From: an uncultured Halocynthiibacter sp.
GTDB lineage: Bacteria; Pseudomonadota; Alphaproteobacteria; Rhodobacterales; Rhodobacteraceae
Assembly (NCBI GenBank): GCA_947503035.1
Contig: CANNCD010000005.1
Coordinates: forward strand, 1 to 50,207
Reading direction: 5' to 3'
DNA length: 50,207 bases
Shown here: positions 37,409 through 46,397 of the stretch, piece by piece
Numbering within the stretch: the first letter of the stretch is position 1
Layout: each line of letters opens with the position of its first letter
Notes under the pieces: generated by a model
Seen by the model: only the letters and a program-made list of their open reading frames with translations
Databases searched by the model: none
What the model was told of the DNA's origin: nothing
Position numbers and translations under genes: made by a program

Positions 37409-38653
37409 GTGAACATCCGCGCACCAAAATTCGGCACCTTCGCGACCAATTTGATGGCCTATGGCGCATCAGAGGTCGCCGCCAAGCTGTCGCGCCTATT
37501 GGTCGTCATCGCCATTGCGCGCACCATGAATGTCGCCGAAATCGGCGTGGCTGCTGCTGCGATTGCTGCGGGGGACATCCTTAAATCACTGACAGAGAAC
37601 GGTGTCGGCCAGCGCATTATCGCCGCAGCCGACGACCAACTTGATGCGACCTGCGCCACGGCGCATCGGATTTTCTGGGTCTGGGCTATTGGGCTTTGCA
37701 CCGTTCAGATCACCATTGGCGGGATCATCTTTGCCATTGGCGGCAACGTGGTTCTTCTAACATTGATCACACTTCTTGCGCTTGAATACCTGTTTATGCC
37801 TGCCGGTCAGGTCCAAACAGCCCTTGCCATGCGCGAAGGCAAGCTTCGTCAAACGGCGATGATTTCTGCGGGGCAAATCGTTGGTGCAAACTTTATCACC
37901 GTTGCCCTTACCCTTGTTTGGCCCAGCGCAGTCGCGCTTGTGCTTCCTCGCTTGTTGTCTGCCCCGCTGTGGCTTATTGCGATGCGCCGCCTTCGTCCTT
38001 GGACGCGCAACGCCGCCGCAGGTTTCGCTCCCATCCGCCCGTTCGTGTCTTTTGGCTGGGCCGTTCTTGGGGTGGAATTGGTCAAGGCTGCGCGTCTTCA
38101 GGTCGACAAAATCGTCATCGGTGGCCTTCTCGGCGCCGAGGCCTTGGGCCTTTATTTCATGGCATTCAACGCCGGTCTTGGCCTTGCCACGTCATTTTCG
38201 GTGGCCTTTTCCACCGTCCTGTTTCCGCATCTCTGCTCGGCCACGAACCAAGCCGCAGCGCTTCGCCAAGGCATCATCCAATCGATGGCGATCATCACCC
38301 CCGTCGTTATCCTTCAGGCCATCGCCGCGCCGATCTATGTGCCGATCCTGTTTGGTGCCGGCTGGGATGACATCAGCGACGTGGTCGGCATTCTGTGTCT
38401 TATCGCGATCTCCACCACGCTTTGGTCCGCCTGCGCCAGCTGGCTCAGAAGCACAGATCGCGCCCATGTGGAATTCAGCGTGACGCTTCTCCTAACGCTA
38501 TCTTTGGTTGCGACCACCGCGATCCTTGCGCCGCACGGGCTTGTCACCATCGCCACCGGATACCTGATCGTCGCGACGGCCATCATGGTCACCGCATCCA
38601 TCCCCGCCCTTGTTTATGCCTTTCGCCCACCTCTCAAAGGAGATCTCGCATGA
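37409..38653 (+). CDS. Polysaccharide flippase (Wzx/RfbX-like)
   Basis: This 414-aa protein is a multi-span membrane protein (about 10-12 helices) of the MOP/polysaccharide-transport group. It moves undecaprenyl-linked repeat units across the inner membrane. The stretch ARLQVDKIVIGGLLGAEALG is typical of the family. The GTG start at 37409 has AAGGA about 9 bases upstream. Its stop overlaps the next glycosyltransferase start (ATGA), and it begins a four-gene plus-strand operon. Confidence 0.87.
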   Translation: MNIRAPKFGTFATNLMAYGASEVAAKLSRLLVVIAIARTMNVAEIGVAAAAIAAGDILKSLTENGVGQRIIAAADDQLDATCATAHRIFWVWAIGLCTVQITIGGIIFAIGGNVVLLTLITLLALEYLFMPAGQVQTALAMREGKLRQTAMISAGQIVGANFITVALTLVWPSAVALVLPRLLSAPLWLIAMRRLRPWTRNAAAGFAPIRPFVSFGWAVLGVELVKAARLQVDKIVIGGLLGAEALGLYFMAFNAGLGLATSFSVAFSTVLFPHLCSATNQAAALRQGIIQSMAIITPVVILQAIAAPIYVPILFGAGWDDISDVVGILCLIAISTTLWSACASWLRSTDRAHVEFSVTLLLTLSLVATTAILAPHGLVTIATGYLIVATAIMVTASIPALVYAFRPPLKGDLA

Positions 38654-39570
38654 TCAAATTCTCTGTGATCATCCCTTGCTTTAACGCCATCGATACGCTT
38701 GCCGAAACATTGGCGTCGATATCCGCGCAAACCTTTGGCGACTTCGAAGTGCTCTGCGTCGATGATGGGTCAACCGACGACACGCGCGCGATGATCCGCT
38801 CCGCCGCAGAGGCCGATCCACGTATCCAACTCCTACGCAATATGGACAAAGGTCCAAGCAGCGCGCGCAATACCGGCATCGCCGCCGCCAATGGCGAAAT
38901 CATTGCGTTTTGCGATGCCGATGATCTTTGGGCGCCCGAAAAATTGGCGGTGCTTGCGCAGGAATTCAACACCCGCAATGTCGACGGGCTGTTTGGGCGG
39001 ATCGCGTTCTTTGCCGAGACCCCTCGTGCAAGCGACGTTCTGTCCACGGTGCCAACTGGTGCGCTGACCATTCCGGCGCTGTTGGGCGAGAACCCCGTTT
39101 GTACCATGTCCAATATCGCCGTCCGTACCCCATGCCTGCGTCGGATCGCAAAATTCGACCCCTCGGTTGTCCATAACGAAGACCTCGAATGGCTTATCCG
39201 GTTGGTTGGCGGTGGGGCGGACATCCGCGGCATTGATCAAACCCTTGTCTGGTATCGTGCGACGCCCACGGGTCTTTCGGCCGATTTGGACGCGATGGCC
39301 AAGGGCCGCGCCTTTGCCGTGAACACCGCTCGCTCTTTTGGCTACGCCCCTTGCCCCAAGGCCGAGGCGATCCATTTCCGGTATCTCGCCCGACGCGCAC
39401 TTCGTCTCGATCTTCAGGGGGCGACGGCGTTGAAATATTGCCTTCGCGGTCTGCGCCAAAGCCCCACCGGATTTCTGTTCCCGACCCGCCGTGGTGTCGC
39501 CACCGTTGTGGCATCTGTAGTCGCCCCTATGTGTCCCCGCTCCGTACGCCGCGCCGTATTCGCAGCCTAG
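38650..39570 (+). CDS. Family 2 glycosyltransferase
   Basis: This 306-aa cytoplasmic protein begins MIKFSVIIPCFNAIDTLAET, the nucleotide-binding start of GT2 enzymes, with VDDGSTDDT and the metal/donor motif FCDADDLW. The start at 38650 overlaps the flippase stop by 4 bases, so translation is coupled; the longer open frame from 38395 lies inside the flippase gene. It transfers one sugar of the exopolysaccharide repeat unit; which sugar cannot be told from sequence. Confidence 0.92.
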   Translation: MIKFSVIIPCFNAIDTLAETLASISAQTFGDFEVLCVDDGSTDDTRAMIRSAAEADPRIQLLRNMDKGPSSARNTGIAAANGEIIAFCDADDLWAPEKLAVLAQEFNTRNVDGLFGRIAFFAETPRASDVLSTVPTGALTIPALLGENPVCTMSNIAVRTPCLRRIAKFDPSVVHNEDLEWLIRLVGGGADIRGIDQTLVWYRATPTGLSADLDAMAKGRAFAVNTARSFGYAPCPKAEAIHFRYLARRALRLDLQGATALKYCLRGLRQSPTGFLFPTRRGVATVVASVVAPMCPRSVRRAVFAA

Positions 39571-39588
39571 CCCTCAAAGGAAATCGCC

Positions 39589-40578
39589 ATGACCAAAGCA
39601 AGCATCGTTGTGCCCGCCTTTAACGTGTCTTCCACCATCGCGCGGACGCTCACCTCGCTTTTGAACCAAGAGTTTGCGGATTTTGAAATCGTCATCGTCG
39701 ACGACGGATGTATCGACGATACACTCGACGTGGTCGCGCCGTTTCGTGCCGATCCGCGTGTCCGTGTTGTGGCCCAGCCCAACCGCGGTCTTGCCGGCGC
39801 GCGCAACACAGGCATCGCCTCGGCCAAGGGTGACTATATCGGATTTTGTGACGCGGATGACCTGTGGCTTCCATCCAAACTTGGCGCGCATGTCGCCCAT
39901 CTGGATGCGAACCCGCACATTGGGGTGAGCTTCTCGGGATCAGAGCTTATTGATGAAAACGATGTGCGTCTTGCCACGAAACAGACGCCCCAGCTTACAG
40001 ATATCACCGCTGCGGATATCCTTCGGCGCAATCCTATCGGCAACGGATCGGCCCCTGTGATCCGTCGTGCCGTGTTCGACGACATCGCCTTTGTCACCTC
40101 CGCCGATACAGACCGCGCGAGTTTTTTCGATGAGACATTTCGCCAATCAGAAGACATCGAATGCTGGATGCGGATTGCGCTGATGACGGACTGGGGATTT
40201 GAAGGCGTCGCCGGACATTTGACCCAGTACCGTATCTGCGACGGTGCATTATCGTCAGCCACCGACCGCCAACTGGCGTCATGGGAGCGCATGATCACCA
40301 AGCTTGAGCCAATGGCACCTACGTTCTTTGCCACCCACGCCCCAGCCGCGCGAGCGTATCAATATCGGTACCTTTGTCGCCGTGCGATTTCGAACGCGGA
40401 CGCCCCTGCGGCACGTAGCTATCTGACGGCGTCCCTTCGGGCATCCGTTGCCCCGATCCTTCATGAGCCAGTGAAATCCATTGTCACATTCGCCGCTACC
40501 GGCGTTCTGTCGGCCCTTGGCCAAAACCGTTTCCGCCAAGCCATCGGCACCCTCAAATCACGCGCGCATTCCGCGTAG
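39589..40578 (+). CDS. Family 2 glycosyltransferase
   Basis: This 329-aa protein is a second GT2 enzyme, with SIVVPAFNVSSTIARTLTSL at the start, VDDGCIDDT, and FCDADDLWLPSKLG. It is clearly related to the gene before it (both share the ARNTGIA...GDYIGFCDADD type core), which suggests duplication. It begins 18 bp after the previous stop with AAAGGAAATCGCC upstream. It probably adds another residue of the repeat unit. Confidence 0.92.
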   Translation: MTKASIVVPAFNVSSTIARTLTSLLNQEFADFEIVIVDDGCIDDTLDVVAPFRADPRVRVVAQPNRGLAGARNTGIASAKGDYIGFCDADDLWLPSKLGAHVAHLDANPHIGVSFSGSELIDENDVRLATKQTPQLTDITAADILRRNPIGNGSAPVIRRAVFDDIAFVTSADTDRASFFDETFRQSEDIECWMRIALMTDWGFEGVAGHLTQYRICDGALSSATDRQLASWERMITKLEPMAPTFFATHAPAARAYQYRYLCRRAISNADAPAARSYLTASLRASVAPILHEPVKSIVTFAATGVLSALGQNRFRQAIGTLKSRAHSA

Positions 40579-40594
40579 AACAAGGAGAATTTTC

Positions 40595-41602
40595 ATGACT
40601 GAATTTCGCATCGTACACCTTATTGATGACACAACGGCCGGCGGCGTAATGCGCGTGCTGGACTATATCAAATCCAACCGCCAGATGAACGCCACCGCTA
40701 CGCATGAAGTGGTGGAAATGCCGCGCTCGCGGTTCTCGCTGCGGCGCATTCAGGCCGACGTGATCGTTTCGCACCTGTCGATCAGCTGGAAGAGCCTATC
40801 GACCCTCGTCGCCCTGCGCGCCGCCCATGCCGACCTTCCGTTGCTGCATGTTGAACACAGCTATACCCAAGCGTTCACCGCCCTGAACGTTCCACACCCG
40901 AAACGGTTCGGCGCTCTCTTGCGTACCGCCTATGCCCTGTTCGATCGGGTGATTGCGGTCAGCCACGCACAGGGCAAATGGCTCACATCGCGCGGGCTGG
41001 TTTCGCAACATGCGTTGCGGGTGATCCCGTCTTGTGTCGACCTTTCCCCGTTGTTTGACATCACCCCTGTCGCGGGCCCTGCCCAGACCTTTGGTCTGAT
41101 CGGTCGTGCCCATGAACAAAAGGGGTTTGATATTGCGATCCGCGCATTCATGGCCACGGCCGATGCCGACCTGCGCCTTCGGGTTTTCGGCGAGGGCGGC
41201 GAGACAGATGCCCTTCGAGCGCTCTGTGCTGGGGACAGCCGCATCACATTCCACGGGCATGTGGACCCAACCGCGGCCTATTCAAGCGTCGACGCGGTTC
41301 TTATGCCATCACGTTGGGAGGCGTTCGGCCTTGTCGCCCTTGAGGCCCGCGCCGCAGGTCGTCCGATCTATTGTTCACGAGTGGACGGATTGCTGGACCA
41401 AATTCAACATGGTGCCATCGGGGTACAAGACCAAAGCCTGACCGCATGGTCGCGCGTCATTCGGGCCGCATCCACAACAATTCCCGTTGGCCTTGAAAGC
41501 ACACGAGACGCCGTTTCCCGCTCAGACAGCGCTTTCGCTGCCAGCTGGTCGATGTTGTTGGATGAGCTGTTCGCTCATGAAAGCCAAGAGGTGTTTTGTT
41601 GA
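40595..41602 (+). CDS. Family 4 glycosyltransferase
   Basis: This 335-aa protein is a GT-B fold enzyme of family GT4, with an N-terminal VHLIDDTTAGGVMRVLDYIK, GLIGRAHEQKGFDIAIRAF at the domain junction and the EX7E donor motif EAFGLVALEA. Start 40595 has AAGGAG 7-8 bases upstream; the open frame from 40481 overlaps the previous gene. It is the last gene of the flippase operon and ends at a terminator. Confidence 0.92.
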   Translation: MTEFRIVHLIDDTTAGGVMRVLDYIKSNRQMNATATHEVVEMPRSRFSLRRIQADVIVSHLSISWKSLSTLVALRAAHADLPLLHVEHSYTQAFTALNVPHPKRFGALLRTAYALFDRVIAVSHAQGKWLTSRGLVSQHALRVIPSCVDLSPLFDITPVAGPAQTFGLIGRAHEQKGFDIAIRAFMATADADLRLRVFGEGGETDALRALCAGDSRITFHGHVDPTAAYSSVDAVLMPSRWEAFGLVALEARAAGRPIYCSRVDGLLDQIQHGAIGVQDQSLTAWSRVIRAASTTIPVGLESTRDAVSRSDSAFAASWSMLLDELFAHESQEVFC

Positions 41603-41612
41603 TCTAAAACGC

Positions 41613-41643
41613 GAAAACGGCAACCGATCGGCTGCCGTTTTTC
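41613..41643. terminator. Bidirectional terminator of the polysaccharide operon and lldD-like gene
   Basis: AAAACGGCA and TGCCGTTTTT flank a GC-rich loop; T-runs follow on both strands (TTTTT on plus, TTTT on minus). It lies between the convergent GT4 and hydroxy-acid dehydrogenase genes. Confidence 0.8.
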
Positions 41644-41652
41644 ATGTCGTTT

Positions 41653-42810
41653 CTAGCGTCGAGGGCCCGTATCAATCAGATTATCGGGCGACAGATCCGA
41701 GATCGATTGACAGCCCATAAGACGCATATCCCGAAGGACCTCGTTATGAAGGTTGGTCATGGCGCGATCAACGCCCGCCTGCCCCGCCGCCGCAAGAGGG
41801 TAGAGATAGAACCGCCCCAGACCAACGGCCTTGGCCCCGCGCGACAACGCCTTCAGGACATGGGTGCCGCGTTGGATGCCACCGTCCATGATCACATCGA
41901 TCCGGTCGCCCACTGCCGCGACGATGTCTTCGAGCTGATCAAACGCAGTGCGCGATCCGTCCAGTTGCCGCCCACCGTGATTTGACAACACAATGCCGGT
42001 ACAGCCGATTTCAACCGCCCGTTTCGCGTCCTCGACGGACATGATCCCCTTAAGACAGAATTCACCGTCCCATTCCTGAACCATCTTGGCAACATCATCC
42101 CAGTCCATCGACGGGTCCAACATTTCGGTGAAATAGTTCCCAATCGACGTCGCCCCGCCGGACATATCCACGTGCCCCTCAAGCTGTGGGAGCCGGAACC
42201 GTTCGTGTGTCACATAGTTGATGCCCCACGCCGGTTTGGACATGAATTCATAGAGCCCGCGCGCATTCAAGCGCATAGGAATCGAGAACCCCGTCCGAAG
42301 GTCGCGTTCGCGGTTCCCGCCTGTGATGCTATCGACCGTCAACATCATGACGTTGACGCCTGCGGATTTGGCGCGTTCCATCATCACGGTGTTCAGCCCG
42401 CGGTCCTTATGGAAATAGAACTGATAGACTTGGGGATTGCTGTGTTTGGCGCGCAATTCCTCAAGCGAGGCCGTGCCAAGAGACGAGACGCCGAACATGG
42501 TGCCGAATTTGTCCGCCACGGCGGCGACCGCATGTTCACCACGATGGTGGAACAACCGTTGAAGCGCAGTTGGCGAACAGTAAAACGGCACGTCCAGTTT
42601 TTGCCCCATAACGGTTACCGATAGATCGATGTCCTTTACGCCGCGCAGGACGTTCGGGACCAGATCAACTGCGTCAAAGGACGCAGTGTTTTTCCGAAGG
42701 GTGACCTCATCATCGGCGCCCCCATCGATATAGTTAAAGATCGGCCCTGGCAGCCGTTTGGCTGCCAGTTTGCGATAGTCTTGAAAGTTGTGACAGTTCT
42801 TCAATCGCAT
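41653..42810 (-). CDS. lldD: FMN-dependent alpha-hydroxy-acid dehydrogenase (L-lactate dehydrogenase type)
   Basis: This 385-aa protein belongs to the LldD/glycolate-oxidase family and oxidises an L-2-hydroxy acid to the 2-keto acid using FMN. Diagnostic are FNYIDGGADDEVTLRKN near the start and the active-site SNHGGRQLDGS, which contains the catalytic histidine and substrate-binding arginine, followed by DGGIQRGTHVLKAL. It lies 3 bp after the dctM stop, last in the TRAP operon, so the transported substrate is probably lactate or a related 2-hydroxy acid. Lactate itself is inferred, so the gene symbol is a family-level call. Confidence 0.88.
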   Translation of the reverse strand: MRLKNCHNFQDYRKLAAKRLPGPIFNYIDGGADDEVTLRKNTASFDAVDLVPNVLRGVKDIDLSVTVMGQKLDVPFYCSPTALQRLFHHRGEHAVAAVADKFGTMFGVSSLGTASLEELRAKHSNPQVYQFYFHKDRGLNTVMMERAKSAGVNVMMLTVDSITGGNRERDLRTGFSIPMRLNARGLYEFMSKPAWGINYVTHERFRLPQLEGHVDMSGGATSIGNYFTEMLDPSMDWDDVAKMVQEWDGEFCLKGIMSVEDAKRAVEIGCTGIVLSNHGGRQLDGSRTAFDQLEDIVAAVGDRIDVIMDGGIQRGTHVLKALSRGAKAVGLGRFYLYPLAAAGQAGVDRAMTNLHNEVLRDMRLMGCQSISDLSPDNLIDTGPRR

Positions 42811-42813
42811 GGT

Positions 42814-44262
42814 CTAGTTCCCATAAGCCACAGCGGGCAACCACGTGGTGAGCGCAGGGAACGCGAACACAAGAGCCAAGCCGAACAGCTGAAGAAGTAC
42901 AAAAGGGATAACGCCGCGATAGATGTGACCAAGGGACACTTCGGGTGGGCAAACCCCTTTGAGATAGAACAGCGCAAAGCCAACAGGCGGTGTCAGGAAC
43001 GAGGTCTGCAAGGTTACCGCAACAAGGATCGCGAACCACACAACAGACGGGTCACCCACAACACCAAAACCATTCACCGCAAGTTCAAGCGATTGGATCA
43101 CAGGTAGCATCAGCGGCATGATGATCAAGGTGATCTCGATCCAATCCAGAAGGAAGCCAAGGCAGAAGATGATGAACAGGATGAACGCCACAACCATGTA
43201 AGGGTTTTCGAACGAGCCCAGAACGATGCCTTCGATGATCTCATCCCCACCATAGCGACGAAGAACAAAGGCAAAGAAGGACGCCGTGATAAAGATACCC
43301 ACGATATAGCCGCTTGTCTTAAGGGTCTGGAGCATGGTTTCCTTGAACACCGGCATGTTCAGGCGTTTGCTGAACAGCGCCAAAAGCGTCGCGCCAAGGG
43401 CACCAAGACCGGAGGCTTCGGTTGGGGTCGCAAAGCCGAAGAAGATCGAACCAAGCACCAACATGATCAAGCAGAACGGTGGCAGAACGGACATGGCAAC
43501 TTCGCCGATGATCTTCATGTTTACCGGTTCATGGTTTTCCGGCAACGGCATCGCGTTCGGATTAATCAGGCCGTACACAATGAGGTACAGCACATAGAGA
43601 CCACCGAGCATCAGACCCGGGATAAGGGCGCCCATGAACAAGTCACCCAGCGAAATCGCCAGCTGATCAGACATGATCACCAACATGATCGACGGCGGGA
43701 TAAGGATGCCGAGCGTACCTGACGCGGCAACGGTGCCAGCGGCGACAGGGCTGTGGTATTTCTGTTCCAACATGGTTGGAATACCCATGACACCAAGCAG
43801 CACAACGGACGCACCAATCACACCAGTAGACGCCGCAAGGATGATACCGATCAACATCACGGACAGGGCAAGGCCACCGCGCACGGCGCCAAACAGAACC
43901 TGCATCGACCGCATCATACGTTGGGCAACGCCAGATTGATCAAGCATAAGCCCCATGAAGATGAACATCGGTAGCGCGACCAAAACAGGGTTGTTGATTG
44001 TCCCGCCAAAGAAGCGACCACCCACAGCCTGAAGCCGTTGATAGGTCAAACGCACGCGGTCGTATTCGATGAACTCGGTGATGATGCGACGGTTCGGATC
44101 GAGAATGAATTCACCGATAACGATGAAAATCAGGCTGATCCCAACAAGCGCATAGGCCACCGGAATCCCACGAAACAAAAGATAGATAAAGCCCAAGAAC
44201 ATCGTCAGGACCATCCACTGGTTGAGGTCCATGACCTCGCCCATGAGCGAAAGAATTTGCAT
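42814..44262 (-). CDS. dctM: TRAP transporter large permease, DctM type
   Basis: This 482-aa protein has about twelve membrane segments and is the sodium-driven permease of a tripartite TRAP transporter. Segments such as GVIGASVVLLGVMGIPTMLE and GTLGILIPPSIMLVIMSDQL are characteristic. The start at 44262 is chosen because AAGGATAATATCG lies upstream and the DctQ stop is 5 bases away; a start at 44343 would overlap dctQ. It works with the small permease and the binding protein encoded upstream. Confidence 0.93.
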   Translation of the reverse strand: MQILSLMGEVMDLNQWMVLTMFLGFIYLLFRGIPVAYALVGISLIFIVIGEFILDPNRRIITEFIEYDRVRLTYQRLQAVGGRFFGGTINNPVLVALPMFIFMGLMLDQSGVAQRMMRSMQVLFGAVRGGLALSVMLIGIILAASTGVIGASVVLLGVMGIPTMLEQKYHSPVAAGTVAASGTLGILIPPSIMLVIMSDQLAISLGDLFMGALIPGLMLGGLYVLYLIVYGLINPNAMPLPENHEPVNMKIIGEVAMSVLPPFCLIMLVLGSIFFGFATPTEASGLGALGATLLALFSKRLNMPVFKETMLQTLKTSGYIVGIFITASFFAFVLRRYGGDEIIEGIVLGSFENPYMVVAFILFIIFCLGFLLDWIEITLIIMPLMLPVIQSLELAVNGFGVVGDPSVVWFAILVAVTLQTSFLTPPVGFALFYLKGVCPPEVSLGHIYRGVIPFVLLQLFGLALVFAFPALTTWLPAVAYGN

Positions 44263-44267
44263 CGATA

Positions 44268-45050
44268 TTATCCTTTTGATGCGCGGCGGCTGGCGCCGAA
44301 GCTGAGAGTGATGGCAACAAGAACAACCACAAGTCCGTACCAAATCGTGTGGGCCAGAAGGGGTTCGTCGGCAATGCGGCGCAGTTCAACGGTGTCGTTG
44401 GTCGCGCGGGTGAACCACCAAAGCAGATAGAAGCTAAGCCGTTCGGCCATGAACCACGCGGCAGGGAACATCCCGATCAAGACCACCCAAAGACGGCCCG
44501 AAGTGAATGAGTTCAGGTTACGGCGTGTCATCGACAAGGACGCCAAAATGGCAAGCGCGAACAACGCCGGCAGGCTCAGCTTGAGAATATAGAGTTTATG
44601 GAGACCGTTCGCACTGCTCGAGCCTTCGCCCGCAATGAACGACGACCAACCATAGTGGAACAACACGTCCGTCATGATGATCAGGAACGGCATCAACAAC
44701 CATCCAAGGGCAAAGACCTCGATCTTGGCCTTCTTGGTTGCGTTGAAATGTTGGTGAAGGATGTCAACGCGCACGTGGCTTTGGGTTGTGATCGCATACG
44801 AAAACCCGACGGTCATCGAAAAGCCGTACATCCACCATTGGGCGTCATCCAACCACGCTTGGTTGTAACCCAGTTTGCGCATGATGACCTGAGCCGTGAT
44901 CGCAAGCATAAGGATCGGAAAGAGCCACCCTGTGATCGTAGAAACGCCCAAGACCACCCGATCCAAGATGGTGACTGGACCAAGATCGACCTGTTCAAAG
45001 GTCTCATGAATGGCGGTGTTTTCGAGTGGTGTGTCTATGTGACCGGACAT
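44268..45050 (-). CDS. dctQ: TRAP transporter small permease, DctQ type
   Basis: This 260-aa protein has four main membrane segments and is the small TRAP membrane subunit. It is longer than simple DctQ proteins (about 170-200 aa), as is usual for TakP-type systems with an extended N-terminus. Start 45050 is preceded by GGGGAGGAGACCAATT, a strong ribosome-binding site; a start at 45146 would cross the intergenic stem-loop and is rejected. It follows dctP after 62 bp and precedes dctM by 5 bp. Confidence 0.9.
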   Translation of the reverse strand: MSGHIDTPLENTAIHETFEQVDLGPVTILDRVVLGVSTITGWLFPILMLAITAQVIMRKLGYNQAWLDDAQWWMYGFSMTVGFSYAITTQSHVRVDILHQHFNATKKAKIEVFALGWLLMPFLIIMTDVLFHYGWSSFIAGEGSSSANGLHKLYILKLSLPALFALAILASLSMTRRNLNSFTSGRLWVVLIGMFPAAWFMAERLSFYLLWWFTRATNDTVELRRIADEPLLAHTIWYGLVVVLVAITLSFGASRRASKG

Positions 45051-45074
45051 AATTGGTCTCCTCCCCAGAGAGAA

Positions 45075-45101
45075 CAGGGGCGACATGTTGCGCCGCCCCT
45101 G
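45075..45101 (-). promoter_or_regulatory. Stem-loop between dctP and dctQ
   Basis: CAGGGGCG / CGCCCCTG forms an 8-bp GC-rich stem with an 11-base loop. There is no T-run, so it is more likely an mRNA-stability hairpin that raises the amount of binding protein over permease than a full terminator. Confidence 0.6.
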
Positions 45102-45112
45102 GATAATTGTGA

Positions 45113-46150
45113 TTACTTGCGTGGAAGGTAGATAGAGTTGGACCACACGGCATAACCTTCGCGGTATTCCTCAAGGTCTGCCCATACTTCTTGGAAGAAC
45201 GGATCGTCTTTACCTAGATCCGCAACAACGCTGTCCCATGATGCTTCAAACGCTGTCATGATCTCATCTGGCCACTGCTTGATGATCACGCCGTTGTTTT
45301 CAACGTTATCCACCATCGCAGCAAAGTTGGTCGCTTCGCCTTCGGCAAGGTTGGTGGTGATGTTCGCAAGACAGGCGACTTCGATCTGGTTCTGGGTCTT
45401 TTCGTCCATATCTTCCCAAACGTCTTTGTTGATCAACAGTTCAAACAACGTGGACGGCTGGTGCCAACCAGGGAAGTAGTTGTAGCTCGCGATTTTGTGG
45501 AAACCAAGACGCGCATCAATCAGAGGCATAGAGAATTCGGTCGCATCAATCGCGCCGCGCTCAAGCGCTGGGAAAATGTCGGACGCGCCAAGAAGCGACG
45601 TGGACACGCCAAGGTTTTCCATGACCTTCGCACCAAGGCCGAAGAAACGCATGTTCAAACCCTGAAGGTCATCAACGGTTTTGATTTCTTCTTTGAACCA
45701 ACCGGATGTTTCTGGCGCGATGATCCCGCATGGCATCGTTTTCACGTCATAGCCATTGTCGTCATACATTTGTTGCCAGTATTTCGCGCCGTCATCATAG
45801 AGGATCCAGCCCATGAATTCGCCGGCCTCTGGCCCGAACGGAACCGCCGCGAACAAAGAAGCCGCATTCAGCTTGCCCTGCCAGTAACCTGTGGTTGCAT
45901 AGGCCGCGTCGATGGAACCGTTAGACACGGCATCAAGCGCCTCAAGCGTTGGAACCAATTCGTTTGGATCAAAATGCTCAAACTCAACATCGTGGGAAAT
46001 GCCGTTGATTTTCTCGACGAAGTCAACCGCAGCGGTCCCCAAGATCGGTAGGTTGCGCCCAAACGCGGATGTCATTTCCAATGTATCCTGTGCCGTCGCA
46101 GCACCTGTCATCGTTAGACCTGCCACAGCAGCAGTCACAAAATTCTTCAT
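45113..46150 (-). CDS. dctP: TRAP transporter substrate-binding protein, DctP/TakP type
   Basis: This 345-aa periplasmic protein has a signal peptide (residues 1-20, cleavage after AATAQ or before) and the DctP fold. The conserved arginine that pairs with the substrate carboxylate lies in NMRFFGLGAKVMENLG, and FPGWHQPSTLFELLINKDVW resembles TakP and the lactate-binding TRAP protein family, which bind keto or hydroxy acids. The ribosome-binding site is GGGAGG 7 bases upstream. It is first in the operon dctP-dctQ-dctM-lldD, controlled by a promoter flanked by an inverted repeat. Confidence 0.92.
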   Translation of the reverse strand: MKNFVTAAVAGLTMTGAATAQDTLEMTSAFGRNLPILGTAAVDFVEKINGISHDVEFEHFDPNELVPTLEALDAVSNGSIDAAYATTGYWQGKLNAASLFAAVPFGPEAGEFMGWILYDDGAKYWQQMYDDNGYDVKTMPCGIIAPETSGWFKEEIKTVDDLQGLNMRFFGLGAKVMENLGVSTSLLGASDIFPALERGAIDATEFSMPLIDARLGFHKIASYNYFPGWHQPSTLFELLINKDVWEDMDEKTQNQIEVACLANITTNLAEGEATNFAAMVDNVENNGVIIKQWPDEIMTAFEASWDSVVADLGKDDPFFQEVWADLEEYREGYAVWSNSIYLPRK

Positions 46151-46174
46151 TTTTTTCCTCCCAAAAAATCTTTG

Positions 46175-46203
46175 TCGGATGTGCGAAGTCGCTCGACATC
46201 CGA
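46175..46203 (-). promoter_or_regulatory. Hairpin in the dctP 5' leader
   Basis: TCGGATGT / ACATCCGA forms an 8-bp stem with an inner GCG/CGC pairing. On the transcribed strand AAAGATTTTTT follows, and the dctP start is only 24 bases further. It could act as an attenuator or affect ribosome access. Confidence 0.5.
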
Positions 46204-46207
46204 TAGG

Positions 46208-46253
46208 TGGTAAATAAACATAACCACTAAGGTGAGGTCAAGTTTATTTACCA
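46208..46253 (-). promoter_or_regulatory. dctP promoter bracketed by a 12-bp inverted repeat operator
   Basis: TGGTAAATAAAC (46208-46219) and GTTTATTTACCA (46242-46253) are a perfect 12-bp inverted repeat separated by 22 bases. On the minus strand a promoter fits between them: -35 TTGACC (46241-46236), 17-base spacer, -10 TTTATT (46218-46213). One arm touches the -35 and the other overlaps the -10, the arrangement expected of a repressor operator. No regulator gene lies adjacent in the window. Confidence 0.6.
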
Positions 46254-46397
46254 TTTAAGGTTTGGGCATGGGATTTTTGACGTATATCCAGTACGATACG
46301 GTCAAAGGATGGCGATGGAATTGGCCAATTCGGGACGGATGGACAGGTTGGTAAACGAATCGAGAGATCACCGATGCCGCAACACATGGGTCGTTGC

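Noticed and set aside
37126-37584. A 152-aa frame across the Wza/Wzx gap
   Set aside because: It overlaps two well-supported genes in other frames and has an unlikely composition.
45051-45146. N-terminal extension of DctQ
   Set aside because: It would translate the intergenic stem-loop and pass over the strong ribosome-binding site for 45050.
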